Part shown: positions 24,682 through 32,185 of the stretch, one piece after another | How the letters are laid out: each line of letters opens with the position of its first letter | Numbering within the stretch: position 1 is the first letter of the stretch | Assembly (NCBI GenBank): GCA_024413595.1 | Contig: JAKSUC010000039.1 | Span: 1 to 33,040, forward strand | Direction of reading: 5' to 3' | From: Bacteroidales bacterium | Lineage (GTDB): Bacteria; Bacteroidota; Bacteroidia; Bacteroidales; UBA3824 | DNA length: 33,040 nucleotides | Made by a program: the position numbers and the translations under genes | The notes under the pieces: generated by a model | The model's database searches: none | Seen by the model: only the letters and a program-made list of their open reading frames with translations | Told to the model about the DNA's origin: nothing

Positions 24682-25064
24682 ATAATTTTAATAACCCATA
24701 CATGCAGCAAAACCCATATTTTCAACAATTGCAAAATATACAACAAAGAATGCAGCAATACGAACAACCAAAACCACAAATGCCACAAAACCAAATAGTA
24801 ACTGTTCAAAATGAAGATGTGGCAAAGAATACACAAATACCATTAGACGGTTCAACTACTTATTTTGCTTTTGAAAATAAAATACTTGCCAGAAATTGGA
24901 ATATAGCAAACGGTAGCATACAAAATAAGATGTTTATTTTGCAAGATGATACAATTAGCCAACCCGAAAACAAAGACACGTTAAAAACGATTTTAGACAT
25001 GTTAGATGAAATAAATAAAAAAGTTACTCCAAAAAACAAAAAGGAAATAAAAGATGTTGAATAA
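24678..25064 (+). CDS. Gut-phage conserved Gln-rich protein, module gene 1
   Basis: A 128-residue protein with a Met/Gln/Asn/Pro-rich N-terminus (residues 1-45), then 'QIVTVQNEDVAKNTQIPLDGSTTYFAFE' and 'MFILQDD', a beta-type core, and a charged C-terminal helix. I recall this layout (disordered MQ-rich start, then 'I..VQ.E.gAK..pv.pg.....d') as a family that recurs in gut Bacillota phages, ahead of the next gene types. Function unknown; overlaps the next gene by 11 bases. Confidence 0.55.
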   Translation: MNNFNNPYMQQNPYFQQLQNIQQRMQQYEQPKPQMPQNQIVTVQNEDVAKNTQIPLDGSTTYFAFENKILARNWNIANGSIQNKMFILQDDTISQPENKDTLKTILDMLDEINKKVTPKNKKEIKDVE

Positions 25065-25260
25065 TATTATAAATATGGTTATGAGTGGGGCAATAAACAA
25101 TAGTCCAGCAATGCAAGAGTTTAATAGGCTTATGGGTGGAAAAACACAAGCACAACAATTCCAAACACTTATTAATATTGCGAAAAACAAAGGTTTTGAT
25201 ATAAATGAAAAAAGATTTAATGCCGAAGACTTGCGCAAGTTAGGTATAAAACTCCCTTAA
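25054..25260 (+). CDS. Gut-phage conserved small helical protein, module gene 2
   Basis: A 68-residue helical protein (LNNIINMVMSGAINNSPAMQEFNRLMGGKTQAQQFQTLINIAKNKG), with 'FNAEDLRKLGIKLP' at the end. It resembles the short protein that follows module gene 1 in other gut phages as I remember them, with N-P/Q-rich repeats and no known role. Overlaps gene 1 by 11 bases, with AAAGGAAATAAAAG preceding the ATG. Confidence 0.5.
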   Translation: MLNNIINMVMSGAINNSPAMQEFNRLMGGKTQAQQFQTLINIAKNKGFDINEKRFNAEDLRKLGIKLP

Positions 25261-25319
25261 TGGTGATATTCCTCTTTAATGAGTGATTGATTGTAGGTAA
25301 AATAAAAGGAGTATCAACA

Positions 25320-25907
25320 ATGGAAAATTCAGGTTATTCATTATCCGACATTGCATCTATTGTCGGAAAAAATGACGGGATATTAGGCGGGAATGGAACT
25401 GGTTTTATTATTTTAATTCTATTCTTATTAATGATGGGTGGCGGTGGCTTTGGATATGGAAACGGTGCATTTGCTAACCAAGTTACCAATGATTTTTTAT
25501 ATACCAATCTATCTAACCAAATGGGCAGAAGTTCTGACCGTATAGAAAGTGTATTAAACACAGGCTTTACAGCAGTAGCACAACAAGGTTTTGCAATTGA
25601 TAAAGACATATTAAGTCAAACAAATCAATTAAATCAAACACTATGTCAAGGTTTTAATGGTGTTAATGCGAACATTACAGACATCGGTTATAGAATGCAA
25701 AACTGTTGTTGTGAATTAAAAAATGCAATTCACGCAGAGGGTGAAGAAACAAGAAAACTTATTGCAGAACAAGAAGTAACTAGATTGAGAACAGATTTAC
25801 AATCAGCTCAATTAACTCTTGCAAATGTTAATCAAACACAAAATATATTAAACAGTTTAGGAACATATCAGCCGTATGCTTCAAACGGTTGCAACTGTAA
25901 CTATTAG
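25320..25907 (+). CDS. Membrane protein with CCC motif, module gene 3
   Basis: A 195-residue protein. Residues 1-20 (ENSGYSLSDIASIVGKNDG) resemble the conserved start of a gut-phage family; about 28-48 is a membrane segment (FIILILFLLMMGGGGFGYG); then helical coiled segments with repeated 'GF.A....GF' elements, 'YRMQNCCCELKNAIHAEGEETRKLIAEQE', and a Cys-rich tail 'GCNCNY'. The same order (TM, repeats, CCC, tail) is what I recall from homologues of unknown function. AAAGGAG (25305-25311) decides ATG 25320 over the TTG at 25287. Confidence 0.6.
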   Translation: MENSGYSLSDIASIVGKNDGILGGNGTGFIILILFLLMMGGGGFGYGNGAFANQVTNDFLYTNLSNQMGRSSDRIESVLNTGFTAVAQQGFAIDKDILSQTNQLNQTLCQGFNGVNANITDIGYRMQNCCCELKNAIHAEGEETRKLIAEQEVTRLRTDLQSAQLTLANVNQTQNILNSLGTYQPYASNGCNCNY

Positions 25908-25915
25908 AAAAATGT

Positions 25916-25944
25916 ACCAGTTACCGTTTTTATCGGTAACTGGT
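25916..25944 (+). terminator. Hairpin, weak terminator
   Basis: ACCAGTTACCG (25916-25926) and CGGTAACTGGT (25934-25944) form a perfect 11-bp stem around TTTTTAT, followed by only a short T-run (25944-25947). It lies 8 nt after the stop of module gene 3 and could partly stop transcription or protect the upstream mRNA. Confidence 0.55.
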
Positions 25945-25963
25945 TTTGAAAGGATATAAAAAA

Positions 25964-26311
25964 ATGGTTTGTAAATGTAATTATAATCAACATAAAGTAA
26001 CAGGTATGACATATACCGCAAATACATCGCTAGTTCTTGCGACTACCGACAGTACAAATATAAATTCACTAGATGATTACGACTTCTTTTTGCCTTGTAG
26101 CCAAAATCCTAAAACAGTTGTAACTGGTGCTCCTGTTCAAGTATATATGACAATTAACGGTAATAATTATCAATTGTTCAACAAGTATCATAAGCCAGTA
26201 TATTCAAATTATTTATTTAGAAGAAAATTATATGAAGCAAATTTTGTAACACAAGGTGAAACTTCTTGGATAGAATTAAAATATTTACCAAAGTGCAAGG
26301 CACACGCATAG
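25964..26311 (+). CDS. Gut-phage conserved beta protein, module gene 4
   Basis: A 115-residue protein with 'HKVTGMTYTANTSLVLATTDSTNINSLDDYDFFLPCSQNP' and 'GAPVQVYMTINGNNYQLFNKYHKPVYSNYL'. Beta-rich; the 'V.vtiNG....l.nkyg.pv....l' pattern matches a family I recall in the same neighbourhood of other gut phages. ATG 25964 has AAAGGA at 25949-25954; the TTG at 25946 lies inside the hairpin and is not credible. Function unknown. Confidence 0.55.
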   Translation: MVCKCNYNQHKVTGMTYTANTSLVLATTDSTNINSLDDYDFFLPCSQNPKTVVTGAPVQVYMTINGNNYQLFNKYHKPVYSNYLFRRKLYEANFVTQGETSWIELKYLPKCKAHA

Positions 26312-26320
26312 GAGGTTTAT

Positions 26321-26767
26321 ATGGATATTAAAAATAAATATTTAGAATTAAAAAAAGAAAAACCTAATTTAGATTATGAGATGGTGCAAGTGTTTATAAA
26401 AGATATGCCCGAAGAAGCAAATGTGTTGTTTGACAAAATGTTATATGGTTGCCATATAGTTGATGAAGATATGTATAATAAAGCAGTTTCGTTATTGCAT
26501 TGGGTTGATAATAAAGGTAGTGGTGCAAAATGGACAGTAACTGATATAGTTAGATTAAGTGATATAGATTTTGATAATAAAGATTATTATGAGTATGATT
26601 ATGCTTATGTTGTTAATATGCTATACTCTGATTACTGTAATGTATTTATAGAGCCCTCATATTATTTAAAAATGGCTAAGAATTATTTAGAAGATAACGA
26701 TTATATGGGTAAACCTGATGAAAGAGCATACAAAAATGCAAAAAAAAGAATAAATTATTTCAAATAA
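26321..26767 (+). CDS. Gut-phage conserved helical protein, module gene 5
   Basis: A 148-residue helical protein with 'ANVLFDKMLYG', 'WTVTDIVRLSDIDF', and 'DYAYVVNMLYSDYCNVF...YYLKMAKNYLEDND'. The 'vvNMlYSDY' and '..A..fl.D.D' phrases are the signature of a recurring uncharacterised phage family that I remember from the same module (I think numbered DUF7841, not certain). AGGAGGT precedes the ATG. It is the last gene before the bidirectional terminator. Confidence 0.6.
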   Translation: MDIKNKYLELKKEKPNLDYEMVQVFIKDMPEEANVLFDKMLYGCHIVDEDMYNKAVSLLHWVDNKGSGAKWTVTDIVRLSDIDFDNKDYYEYDYAYVVNMLYSDYCNVFIEPSYYLKMAKNYLEDNDYMGKPDERAYKNAKKRINYFK

Positions 26768-26776
26768 ACCGTATCA

Positions 26777-26852
26777 AAAACTCCTGAACTACATCTCGTA
26801 CTATACGAAGGCTGGCATGCATTCTAGTACCACATAAGCCATCAGGAGTTTT
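26777..26852. terminator. Branched bidirectional terminator or ncRNA
   Basis: AAAACTCCTGA (26777-26787) pairs with TCAGGAGTTTT (26842-26852), enclosing 54 nt. The insert folds into two further hairpins: TCGTA/TACGA (26796-26800, 26804-26808) and GGCT-GG/CC-AGCC (26810-26815 with 26830-26831 and 26837-26840). T-runs follow on both strands (TTTTCTTTT to the right; TTTTT to the left). It sits between converging operons and so is a bidirectional terminator, but the insert is unusually large for one. Confidence 0.75.
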
Positions 26853-26889
26853 CTTTTAGTGAAGCGTTAAATAGTATTTTTATTATATA

Positions 26890-27828
26890 TTAAATTAAGT
26901 TTTTTTTCAATAAAAATTTTTTATAATATTCTGTTATGTCTTTGCAATTACTATCTTTTAAAAATTTTCTTGCGTCTATAACAAAAGGATAATCTTTTAA
27001 TACTTCTTCGGTTGCTTTGTCGCCTGCTTCGTCATTGTCTAGCATTAGTTTTATTTTTTTATAAAAATTAAATTTTATTTGTTTCATAGCAGTATGTATG
27101 CAATTTACTCCATTTGATGGAGTTGCAACTGCAAAATTTTTTTGATTGGTTTCTAATAACCATTGAATTAATACATAAGCATCGAAAAAACCTTCACAAA
27201 TATATAAAGTGTTATCATCTAGGCTACCTCCATATACTAACGACAAACATTTTGGAGTGTCTATTTCCCTCCATATTTTCTTTTTACTAAAATCTTTAGC
27301 ACGATATTCAAAACCTACTATTGTGTTTAAAAAATTACAATCAAATATAGGTAAAACCCATTTATTAGCTTCAAAGTCAAAGCCTAAACCTGTGTTTTTT
27401 ACTGTTTCAAGTGTTATACCTCTTTGTTCATATAAGTAGTCAAGCATTTGTTTTTCTTTTCCTATATGAACCATAACATCCGTTTCAAATAAATCTTTGA
27501 ATACTAACGACCATTTACCTAAAAGCATATCGTTGCAAGATGACATATATTTTATGTATTGTTGTTGGTCTATTTTCCATTGTGGTATTTGTTGCATAAC
27601 ATTATAATCATTTTTTTTATACTTATTTTTTTCTTTTGCTATATCAGACAATATTTTTTTGCTATGTTCATCATTTGCAAAACAATATAAAATGCCTTTT
27701 TGCTCATTAAACTTTAAATTATCTTTATGACTATCCATACAAAAAGGACATTGAAAAACCCATTCTTTGCCTTGTTTTCTACCATAACCTGCTATTTTTT
27801 CAACATCGCTTAAACTTATCTCAATCAT
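26890..27828 (-). CDS. DNA primase (zinc finger and TOPRIM, no helicase)
   Basis: A 312-residue DnaG-type primase. N-terminal zinc finger with Cys27, Cys30 (CPFC), His34 and Cys49. TOPRIM core with Glu212 and Asp216 in 'ICEGFFDAY' and Asp264, Asp266 in 'LMLDNDEAGD'. It lays RNA primers for lagging-strand synthesis. It ends before a helicase domain would begin, unlike T7 gp4. Start ATG 27828 is preceded by AAAAGGAT. It lies downstream of a strong terminator, so expression may be reduced or separately controlled. Confidence 0.88.
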   Translation of the reverse strand: MIEISLSDVEKIAGYGRKQGKEWVFQCPFCMDSHKDNLKFNEQKGILYCFANDEHSKKILSDIAKEKNKYKKNDYNVMQQIPQWKIDQQQYIKYMSSCNDMLLGKWSLVFKDLFETDVMVHIGKEKQMLDYLYEQRGITLETVKNTGLGFDFEANKWVLPIFDCNFLNTIVGFEYRAKDFSKKKIWREIDTPKCLSLVYGGSLDDNTLYICEGFFDAYVLIQWLLETNQKNFAVATPSNGVNCIHTAMKQIKFNFYKKIKLMLDNDEAGDKATEEVLKDYPFVIDARKFLKDSNCKDITEYYKKFLLKKNLI

Positions 27829-27841
27829 TTATTTATCCTTT

Positions 27842-27896
27842 TAAAAAAAAAGCCGTTCGCATTGTAATAAAAAGATGGATTTGTGAAACGAACGGC
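27842..27896 (-). terminator. Terminator/attenuator between ssb-like and primase genes
   Basis: On the minus strand GCCGTTCG and CGAACGGC (27889-27896 and 27852-27859) form an 8-bp GC-rich stem with a 29-nt loop, followed directly by nine T residues (27843-27851). It is an intrinsic terminator after the SSB-like gene. The primase ribosome binding site lies only a few bases downstream, so it may limit primase expression. Confidence 0.8.
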
Positions 27897-27923
27897 AAGT
27901 ACGACATAAAAATAGATTAAAAC

Positions 27924-28358
27924 TTAAAATGGTAATTCTTCTATTGGCTCTTCAACTACAACTTTTTTTTGTTTTTTGTCATAAGGTTTATAATCTTTTA
28001 TATCCCATGGACATTTTAAATATCCTGTTGGTTTTTTATTTTCGTCTAAATCTGCAATAGCATTAACATACAAATAAGAGCCTAAAATATCATCTGTATC
28101 AAATTCTTTTGTAGGGAAGTTTTCGCCGTCTGCTAAACCACATGCAGTAAATAGCCCTAATGTTTTTGTAGCACCTTTACCTGCAAATAAGAAAATATCA
28201 GACATTTTTACACCGTCTTTTGTTTCAAATTTTACTAACCAATAATCATTACCTGCTTTTGATGTTTTTTCTTGCACTTCATAAATTTTAAATAAATATT
28301 CACCAGGCTCATAAGTTACTGCTTTTACTACTTCTGCTGTTTTACTGAATTTTACCAT
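27924..28358 (-). CDS. SSB-like protein (DUF669)
   Basis: A 144-residue protein with an OB-fold-like beta pattern ('YEPGEYLFKIYEVQEKTSKAGNDYWLVKFETKDG') characteristic of DUF669 proteins, which act as phage single-strand DNA binding proteins. The C-terminus is acidic ('VVVEEPIEELPF') as in SSBs that recruit partners. ATG 28358 is preferred (GGAG about 9 nt upstream), giving a 7-base overlap with the previous gene; ATG 28373 is an alternative. It works with the nuclease and annealase genes before it. Confidence 0.75.
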   Translation of the reverse strand: MVKFSKTAEVVKAVTYEPGEYLFKIYEVQEKTSKAGNDYWLVKFETKDGVKMSDIFLFAGKGATKTLGLFTACGLADGENFPTKEFDTDDILGSYLYVNAIADLDENKKPTGYLKCPWDIKDYKPYDKKQKKVVVEEPIEELPF

Positions 28359-28879
28359 GTTTCTTTTCTCCATTTTTCTTTCCAAGTATCATACAAACTT
28401 GTTTGTTTTAACCAATCAATAAATTGGTCTATAAGTTCTTCGCATTGACCATCTTTATAATGGTATGTTTCAACCCAACATTCTTCATTTATCAAATAAC
28501 TAAAGTTTTTAATTCCTGTGCAAAAAGGATAGATTATATGTTGTGAAGTATGAAAATATTTACCTATTTCATACTTGCTAGTTGTTTTGACATCGTAAAT
28601 ATGGTTAGGTTGCAAAACGTCAATAATTCCTAAAAGTTTTATGCCTTTGTAATCTTTTGATACTTTTATTTGATATAAACCATTTTTAACATAAACGTTA
28701 TATGCTGGCTTGTTGCCTTTATATACTTCTTCTTCAAAATCTAAACCTTTTTGCTGTGCTTCTGTTGTTTCTTGTTTAACTTTGTTCAAATAGTCAATAA
28801 AGTTTTGAATATCAGCGTTTTCATTATGTAAAACATATAACCAACTATTTAATAAAGATGGTGTAATATAATTAAACAT
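28352..28879 (-). CDS. PD-(D/E)XK nuclease (RecB/Cas4-like)
   Basis: A 175-residue nuclease. The core 'GIIDVLQPNHIYDVKTTSKYEIGKYFHTSQHIIYPF' has the Asp and the D-x-K pair ('DVKT') of the PD-(D/E)XK fold and a following QxxxY-like helix; 'GLDFEEEVY' earlier provides the glutamate. It likely trims double-stranded ends for recombination with the adjacent annealase. ATG 28879 is chosen over 28912 as it overlaps the preceding stop by 8 bases and follows a GAGA stretch. Confidence 0.75.
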   Translation of the reverse strand: MFNYITPSLLNSWLYVLHNENADIQNFIDYLNKVKQETTEAQQKGLDFEEEVYKGNKPAYNVYVKNGLYQIKVSKDYKGIKLLGIIDVLQPNHIYDVKTTSKYEIGKYFHTSQHIIYPFCTGIKNFSYLINEECWVETYHYKDGQCEELIDQFIDWLKQTSLYDTWKEKWRKETW

Positions 28880-29780
28880 TCTCAAATATACCTTTTTCTT
28901 TATTGAATACAAAATTATCTTTAAATTTTTCTGCTAATTCTTTAAACAAAATAACTTTTGCATGTGCTGTTAAGTCCATGTCTTTAAATAAATTTAATGC
29001 ACTGTTAGGTTCTTCAACATTGTTTATTAATTCACGACCAGCAAACATTTTTTCTTCATTTTCTTTTAATATTTTTTGTTCATCTTCTCTTCTTAAAACT
29101 GTTGGTTCGATAATTGCTTTTGTTAGAAAGTTATTTTCTACACCTGTTGCAAGTGTTGGTATTTCTAAATCATCATCAAGCTGTATAGAGTTTTTTGCAT
29201 AATATCTTGCACTAGGGCTAAAAGATATAGTTCTTTTTTTGCCTATTGCTTCACAAAAACCTAAAAAGTCTAACATTTTTACTATATCTTTTGAAGTTGA
29301 GCCTGCAACATCCATTCTATAAATTTTTTGTTCCCCGTCTTTATCTTCTGCCGTATGAGATACAAATATAAGGTTTTTGTTTAAATTTTTTAATTTTAAT
29401 TTTAAATTTGCAAATTCAGTTTTTATAAGTCCCCATATTTTGATGTTATAAGTTCCACCTCTTGTAACAAGGCTTTGGTCTCTATCAGCAAAATATTTAA
29501 GCATAAAATTAACTAACTCACCTAATGTATCGATTACAATAGTTTCATAATCGCTTAAATCTTCTTTTAAAACATCTAAAACATCTTGATAACTTGTAAC
29601 TTGAACACAATCAACTCTGTATTCATTTTGTACTCTATGAATACCACCATCAGTATCTAGTAATAATGGTTTTGGTGAAGATAATGCCAAAGTTGTTTTG
29701 CCTATACCAGGTGAGCCATAAATACATCCTACAATGTTTTTAGGCAACTCTAAATCAGTCTTTTTCTTAATTAAACTCAT
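28872..29780 (-). CDS. Sak4-like recombination ATPase (AAA_24)
   Basis: A 302-residue RecA-fold ATPase. Walker A at residues 22-30 (GSPGIGKTT), Walker B at 79-85 (ETIVIDT). A sensor-like 'IFVSHTAED' follows. The pattern is that of phage Sak4 or AAA_24 proteins, which promote single-strand annealing with their SSB partner. It is the first gene behind its own promoter and is followed by the nuclease and SSB-like genes. AAAGGA upstream of ATG 29780. Confidence 0.82.
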   Translation of the reverse strand: MSLIKKKTDLELPKNIVGCIYGSPGIGKTTLALSSPKPLLLDTDGGIHRVQNEYRVDCVQVTSYQDVLDVLKEDLSDYETIVIDTLGELVNFMLKYFADRDQSLVTRGGTYNIKIWGLIKTEFANLKLKLKNLNKNLIFVSHTAEDKDGEQKIYRMDVAGSTSKDIVKMLDFLGFCEAIGKKRTISFSPSARYYAKNSIQLDDDLEIPTLATGVENNFLTKAIIEPTVLRREDEQKILKENEEKMFAGRELINNVEEPNSALNLFKDMDLTAHAKVILFKELAEKFKDNFVFNKEKGIFENV

Positions 29781-29812
29781 ATTTTATGTCCTTTCGTTTA
29801 TGTCGTACCTTT

Positions 29813-29841
29813 ATTATACACCTTTATATTAATTTTTTCAA
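29813..29841 (-). promoter_or_regulatory. Promoter for the recombination operon
   Basis: On the minus strand TTGAAA (29841-29836), exactly 17 nt, then TATAAT (29818-29813). It is near-consensus. The start site is predicted near 29806. GACATAAA occurs at 29797-29804 and again at 29783-29790 around the ribosome binding site, and a 12-nt stretch GTACGACATAAA at the start is complementary to the end of the operon's message. Confidence 0.8.
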
Positions 29842-30378
29842 GTTATTAATACAATTCTTTACAAACTCAATAGCTTCTTCTGCACCGTAGCAAACTTTTG
29901 CATTATATCCATTTTCATTTAACCATTCTATCCATTTTTTTTGGGCTTCTGATACTACTCCACCTTTTGTACGTTTCATTTCAACATATAATGTAATACC
30001 GTTACCGATTAAAATTTCTAAATCTGGAAATCCAACCGATAATCCAGTTGCTTTTAATTTTGCCATATATCTTATGTTGTTTTTAGTATCTAATGCAAAA
30101 CCATTACCACTAGATTGACACTTAATTTTATTGTCTCTTAACCATTTTACAAATAACTTTTGTTCTTCATATTCTGATAACACAAACTTAACCTTATTTT
30201 TCTTTTTAGCATTCAATATTTTCAAGTGTGTTACTTCGCCTTTTATTTCATAAACCTGTTTTATAAGTTTATCAAATTCTTCTTCTGTATATTTTTCATA
30301 GTATTGTTTCTCTAAATCTAAACTTTGATTGTTCTTTTTCAAATAAGCATCAATTTTTTTATGATAATTAGTTCTCAT
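29824..30378 (-). CDS. VRR-NUC domain nuclease
   Basis: A 184-residue protein. The C-terminal part has the VRR-NUC signature: 'GFPDLEILIGNGITLYVEMKRTKGGVVSEAQKKWIEWLNENGY', with Asp of 'PDLEI' and Glu/Lys of 'VEMKR' as the catalytic set. 'YEEQKLFVKWLR' precedes it. The N-terminal 60 residues are helical and basic. Such proteins cut branched or flap DNA in phage replication. ATG 30378 is used; TTG 30384 is the only longer option. It overlaps the preceding gene by 11 bases. The recombination promoter lies just after it. Confidence 0.85.
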   Translation of the reverse strand: MRTNYHKKIDAYLKKNNQSLDLEKQYYEKYTEEEFDKLIKQVYEIKGEVTHLKILNAKKKNKVKFVLSEYEEQKLFVKWLRDNKIKCQSSGNGFALDTKNNIRYMAKLKATGLSVGFPDLEILIGNGITLYVEMKRTKGGVVSEAQKKWIEWLNENGYNAKVCYGAEEAIEFVKNCINNLKKLI

Positions 30379-31708
30379 TCTCAACCACCTGCCAACTCTT
30401 GCTATTTATCCTGCCATCGCTATATTCATACATATTAAGATTATATTCAGTTAATAATTCGTCTTTTATTTCGTTTATATGTTCATTAAAGAAATGTTTG
30501 AATTTATTGCCATTTACTATATTGGAGTTTCTCAACATAGAATTAGTTATAATATCGTGTCTATTGTTTGAGATAAATTCAGCAAATTGTTCAATTTCGC
30601 TCTCTTTTCTTTTTTCTATTACTGTTGCTAAACTTCCAGATATAGCCTCATAAAAGTTTTTTGCCATAACAAAATAATCTAATCCTACAACGTTATTTAA
30701 CGGGTTATCAACTATTGAATATATGCAAGCTAGTTTTGTTATTTTCCAGAAGCTTTCCTTTTTTTCTAATTTAACAATTATATTATCTTTGCTGTTGTTG
30801 AAATAGTCTATGCAATCGCATTGATAATCATATATATATTCTTTTGCATCATTTGATAATTTATATATTGTGTTAGGTTCAATAAAATTATATATTTGTT
30901 TAAACTTTTCTTCTAAAACATTTGCTTGTCTAAATGCAAATTCTTTTTCTGTTGGTTTTTTAGGATAATTAAGAACTTTTTGATTTTTAGGTATGTAAAT
31001 AAAACTTCTTCTTGCCATACCGGTTTTTAGACTTGTTATGTAATATTCTTTTATTTTAGGGTTTAATAAATTTTCAAAATCTGAATACATCAAAGCAACA
31101 ATGGGTATATTTTTTAATGTTTTTCTTTTGCTATCACCAGCAATAATACTAGGTGCTATTGTTCCCTCATAAATTTCCTTTAATTTACCATAAAGTTCTC
31201 TTTTGCTTTTATCCCCACTAATACAACTATCTAAATAATCGCCTAATTCGCCAATCCTTATACACAAACAACCGAACTCTGTACGATTAATTTGTTCTGC
31301 TTCTCTATACAATCCTTGTGAGTTAGGGTTGTAAAGTTCTAAATTTGCAACTCTTATTTTATCTAATTCTGCTTCTAAATCTTTTTGTTTCATTGTTTGA
31401 TTTTCAAGTTCAAATCGCTCTTTAAATTTAACAATAGCGTTTTCTAATTCATCAGACAAAAAAGGCAACAAATAATTATTTATGCTATCAACCATATAGT
31501 CTTTGTTACTACCACTATTCAAAAAATTCATAGCATAATATGACAAAACACAAGGTTTAGAATTTTCATATTGCTTAAAAAATACATTTTTACTATTAAT
31601 AAGATGTGCAACTTTGCAATTTAAAGTATTAATTAATGCCAATTTATCAACATTATCCGTAATATTCTCTAAAACTGCTACACTCTCCTCTATAATTCTA
31701 GGTATCAT
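30368..31708 (-). CDS. DUF3987-like protein without a P-loop
   Basis: A 446-residue protein that I tentatively place in DUF3987, a family found with phage primases. It has 'TEFGCLCIRIGELGDYLDSC' and 'TLKNIPIVALMYSDFENLL', with 'SLKTGMARRSFIYIPKNQ' following, which matches that family's helicase-like middle in outline. A Walker A (GxxxxGKS/T) is absent, so it would lack the usual ATP-binding site, if the family call is right. It may be a primase or helicase accessory. GAGG precedes the ATG. Confidence 0.5.
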   Translation of the reverse strand: MIPRIIEESVAVLENITDNVDKLALINTLNCKVAHLINSKNVFFKQYENSKPCVLSYYAMNFLNSGSNKDYMVDSINNYLLPFLSDELENAIVKFKERFELENQTMKQKDLEAELDKIRVANLELYNPNSQGLYREAEQINRTEFGCLCIRIGELGDYLDSCISGDKSKRELYGKLKEIYEGTIAPSIIAGDSKRKTLKNIPIVALMYSDFENLLNPKIKEYYITSLKTGMARRSFIYIPKNQKVLNYPKKPTEKEFAFRQANVLEEKFKQIYNFIEPNTIYKLSNDAKEYIYDYQCDCIDYFNNSKDNIIVKLEKKESFWKITKLACIYSIVDNPLNNVVGLDYFVMAKNFYEAISGSLATVIEKRKESEIEQFAEFISNNRHDIITNSMLRNSNIVNGNKFKHFFNEHINEIKDELLTEYNLNMYEYSDGRINSKSWQVVENEN

Positions 31709-31716
31709 TTTTTCCT

Positions 31717-32184
31717 CTATAAATTTGAACTATCTACTAATGCCTCATATATTGCGTGTTCTAGTGCATAATCATCTTCTTTTTTAATTCTTTCATGTTG
31801 TAATTCTATTAAATAACATACTGTTGCATGATAATTAAATACACTAACCATTTTTTGTATTTCTTTAACAGCAAGAAGATAATGAGCAAGTTTTTTTGTT
31901 TCTTCCCAAAGTTCCTTACCTGTAATTTTATCATACTTATTAAATTTTTTTTGAAATTCAACAAAAGATATTTTTTTATTAAGTGATTTATGAACTTTTT
32001 CTAAAGACATGCATAATTGCCTTAAATCAGAAGAGTCAAATCTTATATTTTTTTCGTTGTTCAGCTCTCTTTTTAAATATCTTCTCACTTCTTTTTCTAA
32101 TTGCTCTATTTTTATATAATTTTTAATAGCAAAATTAATATTTAAACTGCTTGAAATATATTCTATCTTCTCTCTTATGTCCAT
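31717..32184 (-). CDS. Hypothetical protein of early operon
   Basis: A 155-residue protein, mostly helical and charged, with 'YIKIEQLEKEVRRYLKRELNNEKN' suggesting coiled coil and 'MVSVFNYHATVCYLIELQHERIKKED'. No motif recognised. GGAGG at 32190-32194 fits ATG 32184, so I use this start over 32214; it begins right after the stop of the previous gene. Function unknown. Confidence 0.65.
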   Translation of the reverse strand: MDIREKIEYISSSLNINFAIKNYIKIEQLEKEVRRYLKRELNNEKNIRFDSSDLRQLCMSLEKVHKSLNKKISFVEFQKKFNKYDKITGKELWEETKKLAHYLLAVKEIQKMVSVFNYHATVCYLIELQHERIKKEDDYALEHAIYEALVDSSNL

Positions 32185-32185
32185 T

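Noticed and set aside
26781..26848. tRNA or hammerhead ribozyme
   Set aside because: A 7-bp acceptor-like stem is present, but no T-loop (TTCRA), D-arm or CCA, and no conserved hammerhead core; a terminator with structured insert fits better.
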